Notes: generated by a model not told the origin, from the letters alone. A stretch of 64,000 bases of DNA from Ciona intestinalis (GCF_000224145.3 NC_020175.2:1647231-1711230), one strand, 5' to 3'; numbered from the stretch's first letter, positions 18,261-32,100 are shown. Numbers and translations are program-made.

Positions 18261-18459
18261 GCACTAGTAAAGAATCTTCCGGTACATAGCAGAATAGGCT
18301 GGTCGAAAGTGTTAGTGGTTGGTTGGTGGGTACTGGTTAGAGGGTTAGGTGTTGATGGTTAGGGTGTTAGTGGTTATAGGGGTTAGTAGTTGGAAGTTAT
18401 AGGGGTAAAGGATTAGTGGTTAGCAAATAGGGTGGGGGGAAGACTCTTCACTAGCACCA
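18261..18459. mobile_element. short TIR element with GGTTAG-rich core
   Basis: About 200 bp bounded by imperfect inverted ends: gcactagtaaagaatcttcc on the left and ggaagactcttcactagcac on the right. The core is strongly strand-biased, with repeated gttagtggtt/ggttaggtg words that resemble degenerate telomeric repeats. A relative lies at 44591-45137 in the opposite orientation, so it is a dispersed MITE-like family rather than a telomere fusion. Confidence 0.7.
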
Positions 18460-19067
18460 AATTTTTAAATCTAATGCCTGCTAAACGAGGTTATATTCTT
18501 TCCTGGGTATTTTCTTCTACTTTAATCGGATATTTACGCTAAAACTATTAAATTTACTTTTCAACTTCTCGCCAAACAGAACAGGATACCAGGCGATTTT
18601 ACGGTAATCCTTTAGCTGGTGGCCACCTGAAATTTTGGTTTCAAAATGTTCCTTAGGTCTCACTGATACCCACTGTATATTTTTTGGAAAAAACTCGGGC
18701 GTTCGTGTCGAAAATTAACTTTAAAAATGTGGGAAAACATGTCACCGTAATTCGTCTGATTTGCGTAAGGTTAACGATTTATTACGTCACAATCGCGGTC
18801 TGTTACGTCACAATAGTGGTATATTACATAGGTTACAAGACAGCATATGTCTGCCGACAATCGCTCTCTCTGCCGACAATCGTGAACTCGCCTTAACGCA
18901 AATTATTGAGCACGTTAGTGGTCATGTATACCCTTTTTGCATGGTAAAAAGTTAATGCGAATAGCGATCACAGAAATAAAAAAGAATAGAACGCGCATCT
19001 CTAATGTCGGCAAAGGAGAGAGGTGATACACTCTCTCTTTTTCGCGGGTCGTTCCCGTTTCCTATTG

Positions 19068-19118
19068 TAGTCAATCATGGCGCCCTCTATAACTTATAGA
19101 GGACGCCATGTAGTCAAT
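19068..19118. repeat. 35-bp perfect-arm hairpin flanked by 8-bp direct repeats
   Basis: catggcgccctctataa and ttatagaggacgccatg pair over about 17 bp with one mismatch. On both sides the palindrome is flanked by the same 8-mer tagtcaat (19068-19075 and 19111-19118). This is what an 8-bp target-site duplication around a tiny palindromic insert would look like. Confidence 0.8.
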
Positions 19119-19810
19119 GGAATCGATGGTGCTTTATGTAGTTTTTCTTTGTTTTTTTATTTAATTTAAAGTTAGAGGGTAAAACAACTATTTTTTAATA
19201 TATATATATTTCTAACAAGGCGTTTGTTTGAAATAATTCAATTTATTAAATAATTAAATTTATTAAACAAGTGGTAAACTGTAAGCGTTAACCTACTAAA
19301 TAACTAAACTGGCCTAATAAACTTGTATAGTTGGTGTAGTTTTTGAAATAAACAGCTGAAACCTCCCAAAAATACTATGCGCCTATCTTTTACAATGGAG
19401 ACAAGGCGAAATGGGGACGGAGTTGGCGGTCACGTGAATAGAAAAAAGAATATATTACGGTTTTGGGCAGTTGCGCGTTCTACTCTTTTTTATTTCTGTG
19501 GCATTAACTCGTCATTTGATGATTTAACGATAGAAAGATAGCTAAATCTAACACTAACGCATTAAGATTGAATACAAGAGATCAAAGATCTAATGCGTGA
19601 GCACGTTAATTAAACTAATTAGCATAGTATTAATTAACCCTTTTACTACAACGGTCGACTGAGCTTGATCAAAAACTTTTAATGCATCCCCACTAAAATG
19701 GAAATAGTTTGATTCAGGCGTGAATCGATGTGAGGATTCCTTATCTCAACAACACGTGCCCTCCGAATTCCCCGACAATATAAGCGCTGTCTCGACAGTG
19801 CTGATTACTA

Positions 19811-19886
19811 GATCTGTTGGCCTAACGGTTATAGCGCGTGCTTTACTAACGTCATGTCGCGGGTTCGATCCTTGCCTGCCGTACCA
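19811..19886 (+). repeat. tRNA-like module, left arm copy
   Basis: An A-box-like TGGCCTAACGG and a B box GGTTCGATCC lie about 40 bp apart and the module ends at gcctgccgta. It sits in the left arm of the inverted pair 19550-19900/20745-21055, so the same module occurs inverted at 20747-20824. I read it as a tRNA-derived sequence captured by the foldback element rather than a working tRNA gene. Confidence 0.55.
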
Positions 19887-20746
19887 ATTATTTTGGATTT
19901 GTTTTCTTTTAATAAGAGATATAAAAAATACTAACATGTGTGCAGTTAAGTAATAAATGCGTAATAAGCTAATGTACACAAACATTTTATGTATTCTTTG
20001 TCGAACTTGTGTTGTTTCATTACAAATCTATTGTATTGCACTGGTTTGGTTTTAATAAGGAATAAAAATTGCCCCTAATAGGTTTATTTGACATATAATA
20101 GCAGTGGCGTCGATTTTATAAAAATGTAGGGGTTGCGATATTAAAACGTATTAGCTGGAAGTCGGTTTGTAAAACACGTAAAATGCGTTGTAGTAAAAGT
20201 GCTAATTAATACTATACTAATTATTAGTTTAAACCGTACTCATCCATTAGATCTATGATCTCTTGTTTTTGTTGTTGTTGTTTTTTGGACGATTTTTCCG
20301 CACTTACCTCAATTCTTAATTCTGACATTTATTCTTTAATCTCCTGATTGAAATCTAATTTTAATATTAATTTAAAATTTTTAAACTAATTTTTTAAAAT
20401 TGAAACCGCATAATTAGCGATTAATTAACGATTACGTTTCTGTTTGTTTAAGGCGCTAACTCGTACTTAAAATGTACTTTAACATTGATTAATCGATTGT
20501 ATTCAATATATTATCTCTACCTTAGCTTAGCCTTATAAACCATACTGTATAAAATCGTCCAATTAATGAGTAATTAATGATTGTAACGCTTGCGAGTCAA
20601 GTAAACTGCCATGCATTGGGAGCTCGTTGGTAACACAGTAATCGGTAACTTTTGGCTTTGTTTACGTTAGTATGCAAATATAAAAAAGTGTATATAATAT
20701 TAGTCTCCTATATTTCTTATTAAAAGAAAATAAATCCAAAATACAG

Positions 20747-20824
20747 TTACGGCAGACGAGGGTCGAACCCGGGACATTAGGCTATAAAGCGAGCGCCATA
20801 ACCGTTAGGCCAATATCAGATCTG
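20747..20824 (-). repeat. tRNA-like module, right arm copy
   Basis: The minus-strand counterpart of the module at 19811. It has TTGGCCTAACGGTT and GGGTTCGACCC, with substitutions between the boxes. Box sequences are conserved while the anticodon-arm region differs from the left copy. Confidence 0.55.
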
Positions 20825-21120
20825 TCAAAACAGCGCTTATATTGTTTGGAAATTTGGGAGGGCACGTGTTGGTGAGATAAGGAATCCTCATAATAACGAT
20901 TCACGTCTGAATCAAACTATTTCAATTTGAGTGGGTACGCTTTAAAAGTTTTTGATCGAACTCAGTCGACCGTTGTAGTAAAATGGTTAATTAATACTAT
21001 GCTAATTAGTTTATAGCGTGCTCACGCATTAGTTCTTTGATCTCTTGTTTTATGAATTATCTTCTGCTATACTAAAAAAACTAACCAATCCCAGTTATTT
21101 ATTTGCAGTTCGCCATTCGT

Positions 21121-21215
21121 ATCTTCAACAGTATTGGCAATTTGGCCAATACTGTTGAAGATACTTCAACAGTATTGGCAATTTTGAATATCTTCAACAG
21201 TATTGGCAATTTGGC
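21121..21215. repeat. tandem and inverted 20-mers forming a strong hairpin
   Basis: The word cttcaacagtattggcaa occurs three times in direct orientation and once inverted (ccaatactgttgaagat). The first direct copy and the inverted copy are adjacent and can fold into a near-perfect stem of about 18 bp with a loop of a few bases. It lies in the spacer of the large inverted repeat. Confidence 0.8.
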
Positions 21216-21959
21216 AATTATTAGAGCGTCAGGGCTTTCACCTCATATTCGTAATACGGCTAAAACATGGATTCAAAACCACAATGTATTTCCTCCACAT
21301 CTTCATCTAAGTCAGAAATTGAATCCTCACCATCAGAACTTTCTAAATTAGCCATGTTCACTCTTTTTGTTTATATTTGCATACTAACGTAAACAAAGCC
21401 AAAAGTTACCGATAACCAGCGACTTCCCGATGCATGGCAGTTTACTTGACTCGCAAGCGTTACAATCATTAATTACTCATTAATTGGACGATTTATACAC
21501 TACGGTTTATAAGGCTAACTTTAGTTAAAATTATTGTATCGAAAACAGTCGATTAATTAATGACAAAGTACGTTTTAAGTACGAGTTAGCGCCTTAAACA
21601 AACAGAAATGTAATCGTTAATTACACGCTAAATAGGCGATCATATGCAATATGGTTTATAAAACTATGCTTAGTTCAAAATACTTCATAGAGTACAATCA
21701 TTTAATTAAAGTTTAAGGTGCTTTTTAAATTGGCGCATTTGATCATACAAGTAGTTGTTAATTAATCGCTAATTATGCGGTTTCCGTTCTGAAAATTTGG
21801 TCTAAAAATTATAAATATATATTATGATTTGATTTCAATCAAGAGATTAAAGAATAAATGCTATAAATAAAAATTGAGGTAAGTGCGGAAAAAAGTCTTC
21901 CAAAAACAACAACAAGAGATCACAGATCTAATGAATGAGCACGTTTAAAATTAATTAGC

Positions 21960-22152
21960 ATAAGATAGTAGAATCGGAGAAGATGGGACACATTTAACAC
22001 ATAATATCCAAATAGCCTGATCGTGTTTTAAACAATTAACAACGGTCTGTGGAAGTCGTGAAGATACGGTTTTATAATTCATTAAATGTTCTTTGTTTAC
22101 TACTAAATAAAAGGAGAAAACAAAATGAAAAGGTGTCCCATCTACCCACACC
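21960..22152. mobile_element. MITE of the gggaagatgggaca family
   Basis: Inverted ends agatagtagaatcggagaagatgggacac and gtgtcccatctacccacacc enclose a core (aatagcctgatcgtgttttaaacaattaac) shared with copies at 36.3, 41.5 and 43.8 kb. It has no coding capacity. Confidence 0.75.
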
Positions 22153-23187
22153 CTGATATATTAATTAAAACAAATCCGAAGTAACCAACAAAACGGGTTC
22201 TAGTCGCCAATGGTGACTGTGGAGCAGTAGGCAGAATGTATTTATACATGTATTATAACTAATGAAACTTATGACGTATGAGGATTGAGTGATTGGTGAA
22301 GAATATGTGTAAATACGCTTTGTACAACTCCTGTACCATGTGTTGACTTGTAAACTAACACTGGTTAACGTTGTCGTCGCTTAAAAACGTTTGTTTTCAT
22401 GAATTTTGACAAACCGTTATCACGCAGTAATTAGGTGATGTTAGAAGTTAATATTAATAATATATTGTTGAATTAAAATGTTTCAATTACGATTAATGAT
22501 AATACGGTATAAGAGTAGTGCATTTAATGCGTCCCCACTTAAATGCTAATAGTTTGATCCAGTCGTGAATCGTTGTGTAGATAAAACACGTGCCGTCGTT
22601 TCCCGTCAAACTGCCAGACAGTGTTTCCGCTATGTAAAGTGCATGAGGAAAGTAATCGTTAATTAATCGCTCATCGTGTGGTTTTAAATCTGAAAATTCA
22701 GTCTAAAAATCATAAATATATATTATGATTTGATTTCAATCAAAAGAATGAAGAATAATTTCTAGAATTGAAAATTGAGGTTAGTGCGGAAAAAAGTCGT
22801 CCAAAAAACAACAACAAGAACAACTGTTCGACGAAAAAGGATCTATATGACCACTAACGTGCTCAATAAGTAACTCAACCAGAAATGTCATTTATTTATT
22901 CAGATGTCCAGAGCACATGTTTTATAGGTTTATTGCTTGAACGAATATTCGTAATTACAATGCATAAACTCTAGTCTATGAAACTTTGAATAAAATTTAC
23001 AAAAAGTAATTTATAGTGACGTGCAATAAATATTATCACTACTTTTTCTTGGCACATGCTTTGAAACTCAATAAAATAAAACCAATCAGCTCCAATTTAA
23101 TCTCAAAAAACTATATATTGCAAATGAAACCATATAATCACATAAAAAATGAGGTCAGATATTACTTTCTGAAGTGATTTTGCTATC

Positions 23188-26100
23188 TCATAAAGTAGGC
23201 CAGAAAGTTTTAATTGGCAGAGACATCATTCTGGATGTATTTTGGTTTTGCCTTTTTTTTCTTTGAAACGATTTTTCATATTCGGGTGCAATGCATCTCT
23301 GAATTTCAATGCTGTGACAAAGATTGCAGATTATTTTAGGTGAAAGATAGAACTATGGGAGGTGAAACTATTGATCTATTTAAATTTAATTTTTTTTATA
23401 TAGATTGCCCAATTTAACATTATCTTGTACATAATGTTTACTTTGGCCAGGGGAATACAATACTATTATTTATTACAAACCTTTTAATGTTAGTAAATAT
23501 AAGGGAATTATCTAGGCATATGGTGACAGTGCCTTGTGGTGGTTGGATCACTTCCATGTTTAGATCACTGGCTCGGATCACTGATGCAGGAATATCATTT
23601 GCCTCTTCTTCAACAGGAGTCTACAAGATTAAATTTAGTAAATTCTCTGAGTGGAATGGGCTCTAGGTCGTTTCAAACGAATTCACTCAAATAGAATATA
23701 AAAGTTCAGGAAATGCATTGATTAATACTTGGTCCACCTTTGATTGTTTTCCTTTCACTTTCCTTCCATTTTCAATTAAAGTCACATGCAGATTTCCGGA
23801 ACCTTATAATACATTTATTAAAAATCTAAATCCAAACCAAAAATATAAAAAGGTTATAGTTTCATTGATATTAAAAAATGAGCCTATTTAAAATTGAAGA
23901 TAATATCTTGCTACAGCAGTTTTAAATAGTAAATTATTTATCATTTCAATCACCTTTGGTATTGTTGGTAACTAGTTCTTCAGGAGTAACTTGAACTGAG
24001 TAATAAAATGCTTCATTTAAAGTTTTAAGCCCCAAGTAAGAACCATTAATACCAATCTAAACAAAAAAAAGAACAATTAACATTATAATTTATGTAAAAA
24101 TAAAGAAACTATATTTTTTTACAAGCAATATTTATCAAATTATCACTTCTACAATAACAGTAGTTATGTTTTACCTTTGAATATTCAAGCACACTGTAAG
24201 CAGGTGGAGGTCCATCATTAGATAAATCAACCAACCTTCCAAGTTTGCCAAATCTCCCTATTAAAAAGACAGTCAATGCATTAGTGGTATAAACAAAACG
24301 TAATTAGCAGCAAAAGTTAAAAAAACACAAAGGATAAAAAACTACTACTCTACAAAGCAATATTAATAAAATCAAAGAACAACATAATGTAAGAAATTAT
24401 TGCTATAGCTACCTGCTTTGACTGCTTGTTTATATGCCAAGTTGCCAATCTCAGCAACACAGCAAAATATTTCAGTTATAATCTCATCAGCACTTGTTCT
24501 CATTTTTGCCTGAAAAATTGTATTTGTTTTGTTACTTCTGATATCTTATCCCATGAAAAACTCTGCACTTCTAGACCTGCACACCAAATGCTACATACCT
24601 TATACAGTGGAAGGTAAGATGTCTTCAGCGCATATCGACAATAACTGAGTAAGCTTTTCTGCACAAGCTGAAATAAAATACGAAAAAAATATTTTATAGA
24701 GAAATCAACAGTATAGTACAATGGGGGAAGATGGGACACTTAAGCACATATTGCCAAATATTTCTAAAATCAAAATAGATGACGGTTTTGGGTAATACCC
24801 TGAATTGGTACTATCATTCCTTTATTAATTGACAACAATTTAATAAAATATAATAAAACACACAAGGAGTTATTTAGCGATCCGCACAGCAAGTTAAATT
24901 TTTCAAATTCGAAAACACACAGGATAAGATGGGACAGTTTAAAATCATTGTTAATTTTAATTATTAAGTGCATTTATAAATAGGAATATACGTAAATAAC
25001 ACGAAATAATACTCTACGCCTTGAAAATTAAGTCTAAATATTCTTTTTCCTGCCCTACTGCTATAGTTTTTACATGTTACCCATACATTATATTATTGCA
25101 TAACAATTGGTATTGTTTGAACGACAATTGGTATTGTTCGAACATCAATGGATAAATATTGTATCCTACAAATGTATATGAACTTGTAATAACAGAAAAT
25201 TGATTATAACCAGTAATAAAGTTTTTATTTTTGCTACAAATTGGGTATCACTACTCTTCTTCTCATAAATTATAACCAAGTACAAATGACCAAATTTCGA
25301 ATATATTCTCAAAATATTATGTTTTTATCATATCAGTATCTTATAGTTGAATAACTCCTGAGGTATAAATTACTAAATTAAAAACAAACCTTTCAAAGTT
25401 TGGCAATGAAAACATACAAAACTACAATGTGGGGGAAGATGGGACAGTAATCAGCTTTGACAGGCGTTTTATAAAGTCGTGATAATACTGTCGAAAAATT
25501 CTGTAACCTTATTTTCCTGATTATCATTAAATGGAGGTCCATAAAAAGAAAATTAAAAAAAGTCTTCTCTGACAAAGTGTCCCATCTTCCCCTACCCTAC
25601 TATATATATTTAACCATTACAATACCTTTTGTGGTGTTAAAAATTTGGTTGCATTTTCGTCTTCTTCTAAATTCTGAAAAGCAATAACACATCATCCTTA
25701 GATACTTTGGCAATATATTGCTAAGGTATAAAAGAAATATTCATATCATCATATATACCTCATCCAGTGGAGTAGTTGGACAAACCCGAAGTAAATTACT
25801 CGTAGTTTGAAGAACAGTTGACTGATACCAAGGATCAGATGCTCCCAACATCTTTGCTACTTTAAGATCAAATATAGTGTCTCCATCTGTGTATAATTAA
25901 CAGGGTGTTTTAACCTTTTGGCGACAAGTAATGCAAATATGCATTCAGAAACAAGGTTTACAAAAATGATTATAAGTTGGTAAACTATCACATTTTAAAG
26001 AAGAAAGGATTATCTACACTAATACTGATTGAAAAGGGCATCACAGCATTCATAAGTTTTTAGTAAACTTTAAAACCGGGATGTATTCTTTTAAGAATAT

Positions 26101-29100
26101 GATGTGTTTTTTTTTGCATTAAAACAAGGTTTTAATGTTATTATGTTAAAGAAAAGCAACTTATTTGATCTCTATCTTGCTTTTGAGCTTCTCTATCTAA
26201 GCTATTTGTTAAAAACTAGGGTTTGAAAACCTAAAAGAGCAATATGAGACAGTCAATTAGGAACAGAAAACTTGTTAAAAAATATATCTCTAAAGGGTGA
26301 AAGAGTTAGTGAATGTAACATATTTATCTTCGCATGACAGGGTAACAACGTTGCTTTGTTATAACACGGGTATTCTGTTTTACACCTTAGGGCCTAAAGT
26401 AATATTAAGTTTTATTCATTTAAAAATACCTAAGTTTAAAACTGCTTCATCGGCAAAGGAAGACTCCCCCACAGGAATGTAAAACAACTTCAAATCAACA
26501 TGTTGTAAAAGTGGAGCTCTAGTTGCTTGACGAGTTCTTAGTTCATAATAAGATCTTGCAAGATGGCCCACAGTTTCATCATTTCCAGCAAACACAAGTT
26601 TAACCACTTTTTTCCTCAGAGGGCGAGGTGAAATGTGACTCAAAGATGATCTACTCTTTCTTGTCCGCCTTGAAGTTGAAAAATTGTTTGAAAAATTTCT
26701 CTTTATTGATAGAGATTTAGATTTAACATTAAAGCAGTGACCACATTTTTACAAAGAACTGCATGATGCACCATGTATGCATTTATTACAGTTATAACAT
26801 TGCAGTAAACATATACCCCTTACTTTGCAAAATAAAATCTAAATCAAATGAAAAATGAGAACAACAAGTGTGTTGATTTTGGCAGCTATGAAACCATACC
26901 CCAATACATTGTCACTCAAGTCTGATGCCCTCTCCCTTCTAATTTGCTGGTAAAGTACTTTTTATTCTCTTTTCCAATGTCGCTTACCTTACTGCTTGTT
27001 TCCTAAAGGACTTCACTCCTGCAATTCCTGTTTCTTCCCAATCTGGAAGACTTAAGTTCTGAAAGACACGATCCCCATCTTTATCAAGAACAATCCCTGA
27101 ATCCATTCTGTAGAATAAAATAAGGGCTATTTATGTTATATATGGACAAGAAAGATGTATTAAATATGTCAGGGAAAGCTGGGCTTAAGCTGGAGTTGGC
27201 CCATTACCCACAAAAGTATTTCAGTTTGAATAGGATTGTTATTTTGTAAAGGGTATTTGTATGAAAGTCCATTGAGTTTGCTTATAATAAGTATACTTCT
27301 TATTTAAGCAATTTATTTTAGTCTTGTATTAATATAAAATTTCTCACCTGATTCTTGAGTCTTCGTCTTCTAATTTTGTCTCTACAGGAGCAATATTAAG
27401 AAAAAGTGTTTAACATGTTGTACTAGTACACATTTTCAAACAACATTGGCGTGTGCAGTTAATTATGATGAATAAGAGTTATCTAAAGAGCAATTTTAAA
27501 AGCAGAAATAATTACCTGTTGAGTGTTTCCTCGATTGCAGTGTGTAGTACCTTCCTGGGTTACGAGAAGATGTGTTAACATTATCAGAGTTTTGATTCTG
27601 ATCTTTCGAATGATCAAATGATTTGGTAAAGGATAATGATGGTTTTAAACTTCCACTTGATGATGTAGATTGCAGGGTATTGTTCTGTTCATTTACATCA
27701 GTTTGACTTGAGAAGAGCTGACTGATGTGTGTGTACTTTCCACTTTTGCTTCTCTTTCCAGATTTCTTAAAAGGATCAGAATAAGTTCTCCATCTGTGAC
27801 TTCCGGACTCAGATGGTAAGGGAGGAGGAGTCATAACAACTGGTTCCTCACAACCTGATAGACAGCTTTTTGTTAGTTCAATGGTCTTTAGCCCTAAAAG
27901 CTTAGTTATTTACAATTAAACTATCCCCCTATCTCATAAACATTGTAAATGAATGGGAATATTTATTATCTAAAACTGTAGCCTTTGTGTGGCCAATTTT
28001 GCCTTCCTCCCAATAAATTTCCTGATGTGTTGAGCTTAGGGGTTTAATCATACAGAATAGAGTATATGATAGATCAAGTCATCTTTCTATAGCACATGTG
28101 TAGAAAATGGAAAAAATTACTTGATTTTCTTGGTTTTCCATCTTTTGCTACATTCACTACAGTCTCTTCTTGGCTAAGCTTCTTCTTACGATGATCAGAA
28201 TATGGATCATAATGAGCGACTCTTGAGGATGCTGTCCTCTTCACTGCTCTTACAGCTTTTAAACCTTTTCTTCCCAGAGTCTTAAACCTATTTTTATATG
28301 TTTTTGATCTATTGGCTTTTATTTCCAACTCAAACTGAACATCATCAAGATTAGAAGTCAGATCATCTTCATTTGTATTCAAGGTATCGAAAGGAGAAGG
28401 AGGATCTTCAGTCTTCACTTTCTCCGGACTTACTTCAAGAGATCCACTTCCAGAAGATGATTTTTCGGTTTTCTCTGCAACATTCTGTGTTACATCTTCT
28501 TCTAATGTCATTGTGTTAAGCAACTCTTCCAGTAAGTTTGATTCTGTGTTCTTGTTTTCTTTAAACCCGCACTCACTAAATTCTTCCCAAAATTTCCCGC
28601 ACATCTATGTATTATGTTAATATGTTAGAACTGCTTCGACAAGACAGAACTGAAAAATAGTATAATACATAATACATGTGATTGAATATGAATTTTAAAA
28701 TTTAAATAGGTTTAAAACATTTAAAAGTAAACCTTTTTATCAATCTTTTCTGCTTGATCATGTTTAGTTTGAATAGGAGAAGTATGTTTATCTTCCTCTT
28801 GGGTATCCCCTGCATCTTCAATTAACCCACTGTCTCTTGCATCGTCTTCAACAAGATGTGAGCGACCACGTGAACGGTCTTAAAACAAAGGTTTTTATGG
28901 AGTTTTATGGTACATTATTTGTTACTTTATGTTATACAAAAGATATCTTTTGTTCTATTTCACTTTATGGTTTGCCTTGTATATAGTTCCTAAATAGGCT
29001 AAAAGCTTATATACTTTAGGTTACACAGAAATAGAAAGCACATATTAGTACGCTAAAAAGGTGTTTGGTGATATAGTGGTTCTTACAACGTGATCTAAAG

Positions 29101-32100
29101 GATGATGCACTTGTGCTTTTTCTTTTTTCCTGAACAAATTCCTTTGCAGCGGTTCGTACAATTTGAAACATTGTGTCTGATATTTGACTTTTGTTGAAGA
29201 TATTAATTGTGACCTAAAAAAGGAACTATTAAATGACAGAAACTGCGCCAACAATTAAAGGAAGTTATTAGTCACAGCTTGAAAACTGAAACTCTGGCAC
29301 ATAATATGTAATGTCGGTCATCAATAACTCATTATGACGCACTGGTGCGTGATTCATAATGTCACCATCAGCATTGTCTTCCTGCATCAGACAGGGCCTG
29401 TCATAATGAGACGCTGCGATTCTGTTAAGATAAGAATTGTTTCTCTTCAAAGTTGGGAGCATTGGGTTGTTTTCATTTGGCTTTAATGTAGGGAATATTA
29501 CACTGGCTCTTGGCATATCTGGCATTGCTGTATCCAAACCACCACTTTCATCTGTAATTTTAAAATATTTAGGTTCAGCCAAAGTATCTGACATTCGTTG
29601 CATATAAAACGTGAATGAAAAGGGTTTGTAGGCCATATGTGTTACAAGTATTATTAATTAAAACAAGGTATTTTAAAAGATACATGATAAAAACACTTGT
29701 GATAAGCATCTATCATTTCTTGTATCAAAAAACAAATACCTGTGTCTTCTGTTAATTTATTAGATATACATTCAAGTTGTAGCCTTATATAAGCTTGGGC
29801 TTCATTGTGGTTCGCCATCTCAACAGATTGTTCCATAACTTGCAATGCTTCTGATGTCAGAGTGGCAAGCAGAGGTGATGGACATATCTAATGTAATGAA
29901 ACTTTCATTAACAAGTTTTAAGTTGTGTAAGAGTACAAGCAGTAGTGGGGTTATTCTACACTTAATAAATCAAAGACCATAATTATTGTGTCCGAATATT
30001 TTTTTGTAAATTTTAAAAAATAGATATGTGTCCAGAAAATATGTTCTGGTTTTCTCAAGCTTGTTTAAACAACAACCAAGTTAAAGTATTACTGCAAAAT
30101 ACAGTTTTATCATTTCTTCACCTTGAGAAGTCTTTCTAGTCCAGCAATGTCACAGCTTTCCCACCCAAACACTGAGTTAAACATTTGCTTCATTAGAACA
30201 CGGTTGTGATACGAAGTGTCGGGTATACCATCCTCTTTATGTTGCATGGTGGTTGTGCTGTACTTTTCAAACAGAACTTGTAACTGTTTTCCATAAGTAA
30301 TCGAGGTGTCAACGAATATATTTGTTGAACTACATCTGTTAGTAAAAAAGCATGTATAGTATCGCATAGGCAAGACTTTATTATAAGGTTTGGATTCTAA
30401 AGCAATGAGCTAACTGGTTAAGTTTATATGTACTGGAAAATATTTAAGTATATCTATATGTGGTAAAACCCAATCTATAGGGTCCTACAGCCAGCTAAAC
30501 TATGGGACCTGGGATTTAGTCTTGAAAAGGCCAATAACCACATAGCAAAATACAATCAGTTTCAAGAAGAACACATAATTTATAAAAAAACAAGTTATTT
30601 CTATACACCCCAAGCGTGCGCAGTTATTATTATTTACATGCTGATAGAAACTATGAGTCAACAACACATTGTTACTCATAGTGACAGTTGTTTATTCACA
30701 ACAAGTTATATAAGATCATAGTTCTATTTTTACCTTTTATCACCAACATGTAATAATTAAAATGTTGTAACTTGTAACACATAATTTCGTAAGTTATAAA
30801 GTCAGCATGTTTCGTAGGCATTTGACCCCTATGAGTATTAGCATAAGTGCACCCTGTATTTGATACATAAAGTGTTGAACAACTATCTACATGTACAATA
30901 TGAAATAGCAAAGAAAATTTGTTGACATATAAAATTAGATGCATATGCTATATAACTTACGTTAATGAGATGTCTATGGGTGAAGATAAATTTTGAATTT
31001 CTTGTTCTTGAAAGAAGAGCAATCTCCAGAAATATCCTGTAATATTATTGCCAAATGTAAACAAAAAAACTGTCTGAAAACACAAAATATTGTCAAACAA
31101 GTGCATAAAGCTTAACCTGTTTAGTCATTTCTATAGACACAATTTCAATACTTTGCAATTAATTCCAAACTATTTTTTTGTTCAAACACATGACAAACCT
31201 GGAGACTTCATTTCAATTTGAATTAGATCCAAAACCTCTTTGACAGCAGCAGCAATAGGTGTTGACCATAGATAGAACATTTGTAAGGCAGCATATGCTC
31301 GCTGAAGCACATCAAGCGGTACATACTGTGCCTGAAGAAAATTTATGAATTTAAATCTTAACCAGTGATTTCTTAATAATGCAAACTTTTATTGTATTTT
31401 TTAGCCTAATCAAATTTACTCTACTCATTTTACCAATTGGATTAGTGATGCAGCCTGGTAAATATATCTATTGCAGCAAAAAGCAGCAAGAGTTATTAAA
31501 CTCTTATTAGACTCTTGCTGCTTTTTCTAAACGCATTGATGCCAAGACACATTTTCTGTTTCTGTGTAGTAACAAAACATACAATCAAAAAAGTTTCACT
31601 TATATAACTCATAATTTTTTACAATAATTGGTATTGTAAACAAAATCACTAGAATCCCATGCAGTACATACGGCAATAAACAATACCAACCATTATGATA
31701 GTTTCACATAGAATATGCAGCAATGGTAGAACTTTACTCTCTTCATTATCTTCATAAACCTAAGCATAAACATTTAATATTTGAAACCTTTTCCACTTTG
31801 CATGGCAGGAAATCATGTTCAATTGACTGGGTTTAAATGGACTTTGATATCAATACTTTGTGTGGGAGTATTGGTAGAGCAAAGTTTGCCAAAAATGGAA
31901 ATCCCTGCTTTCTGTATAATGTAGTAGCATGCTGTTACTTCATGGTATTACAGTAATATACAATTGTATTAATTTTCTTCTAATATGGTGTTAAAAACGT
32001 GGCTACCATAAATAATAGAGAAATAGGAGCTTGAAAATAAATGCTAAAATCTAGACTTATTAATCACTTTTTCAGCAGTTTCAATAAGTCCGTTAATTAC

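Larger units (their letters stand above)
18901..22875. mobile_element. ~4-kb nested foldback/TIR element cluster
   Basis: The outer ends are inverted copies: attattgagcacgttagtgg at 18901 and ccactaacgtgctcaataag ending near 22874. Inside are further inverted pairs: 18951-18997 with 19473-19507 (cacagaaataaaaaagaata type), 19550-19900 with 20745-21055, and 20220-20690 with about 21365-21940. A third copy of the latter end lies at 22726-22830 (gattgaggttagtgcgg class). No transposase ORF is visible, so the parts are non-autonomous. The layering indicates repeated insertion of related palindromic elements into each other. Confidence 0.75.

Noticed and set aside
18300..18440. Telomere or chromosome-fusion scar
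   Set aside because: The GGTTAG-like repeats are degenerate, bounded by inverted ends, and found again in a second element copy.
19746..19985. 79-residue ORF over the tRNA-like module
   Set aside because: It is translation of the tRNA-like repeat arm.
29045..29254. Alternative frame of the exon near 29.1 kb
   Set aside because: Open but less protein-like than the frame reading QIVRTAAKEFVQEK, which also joins in phase to the next exon.
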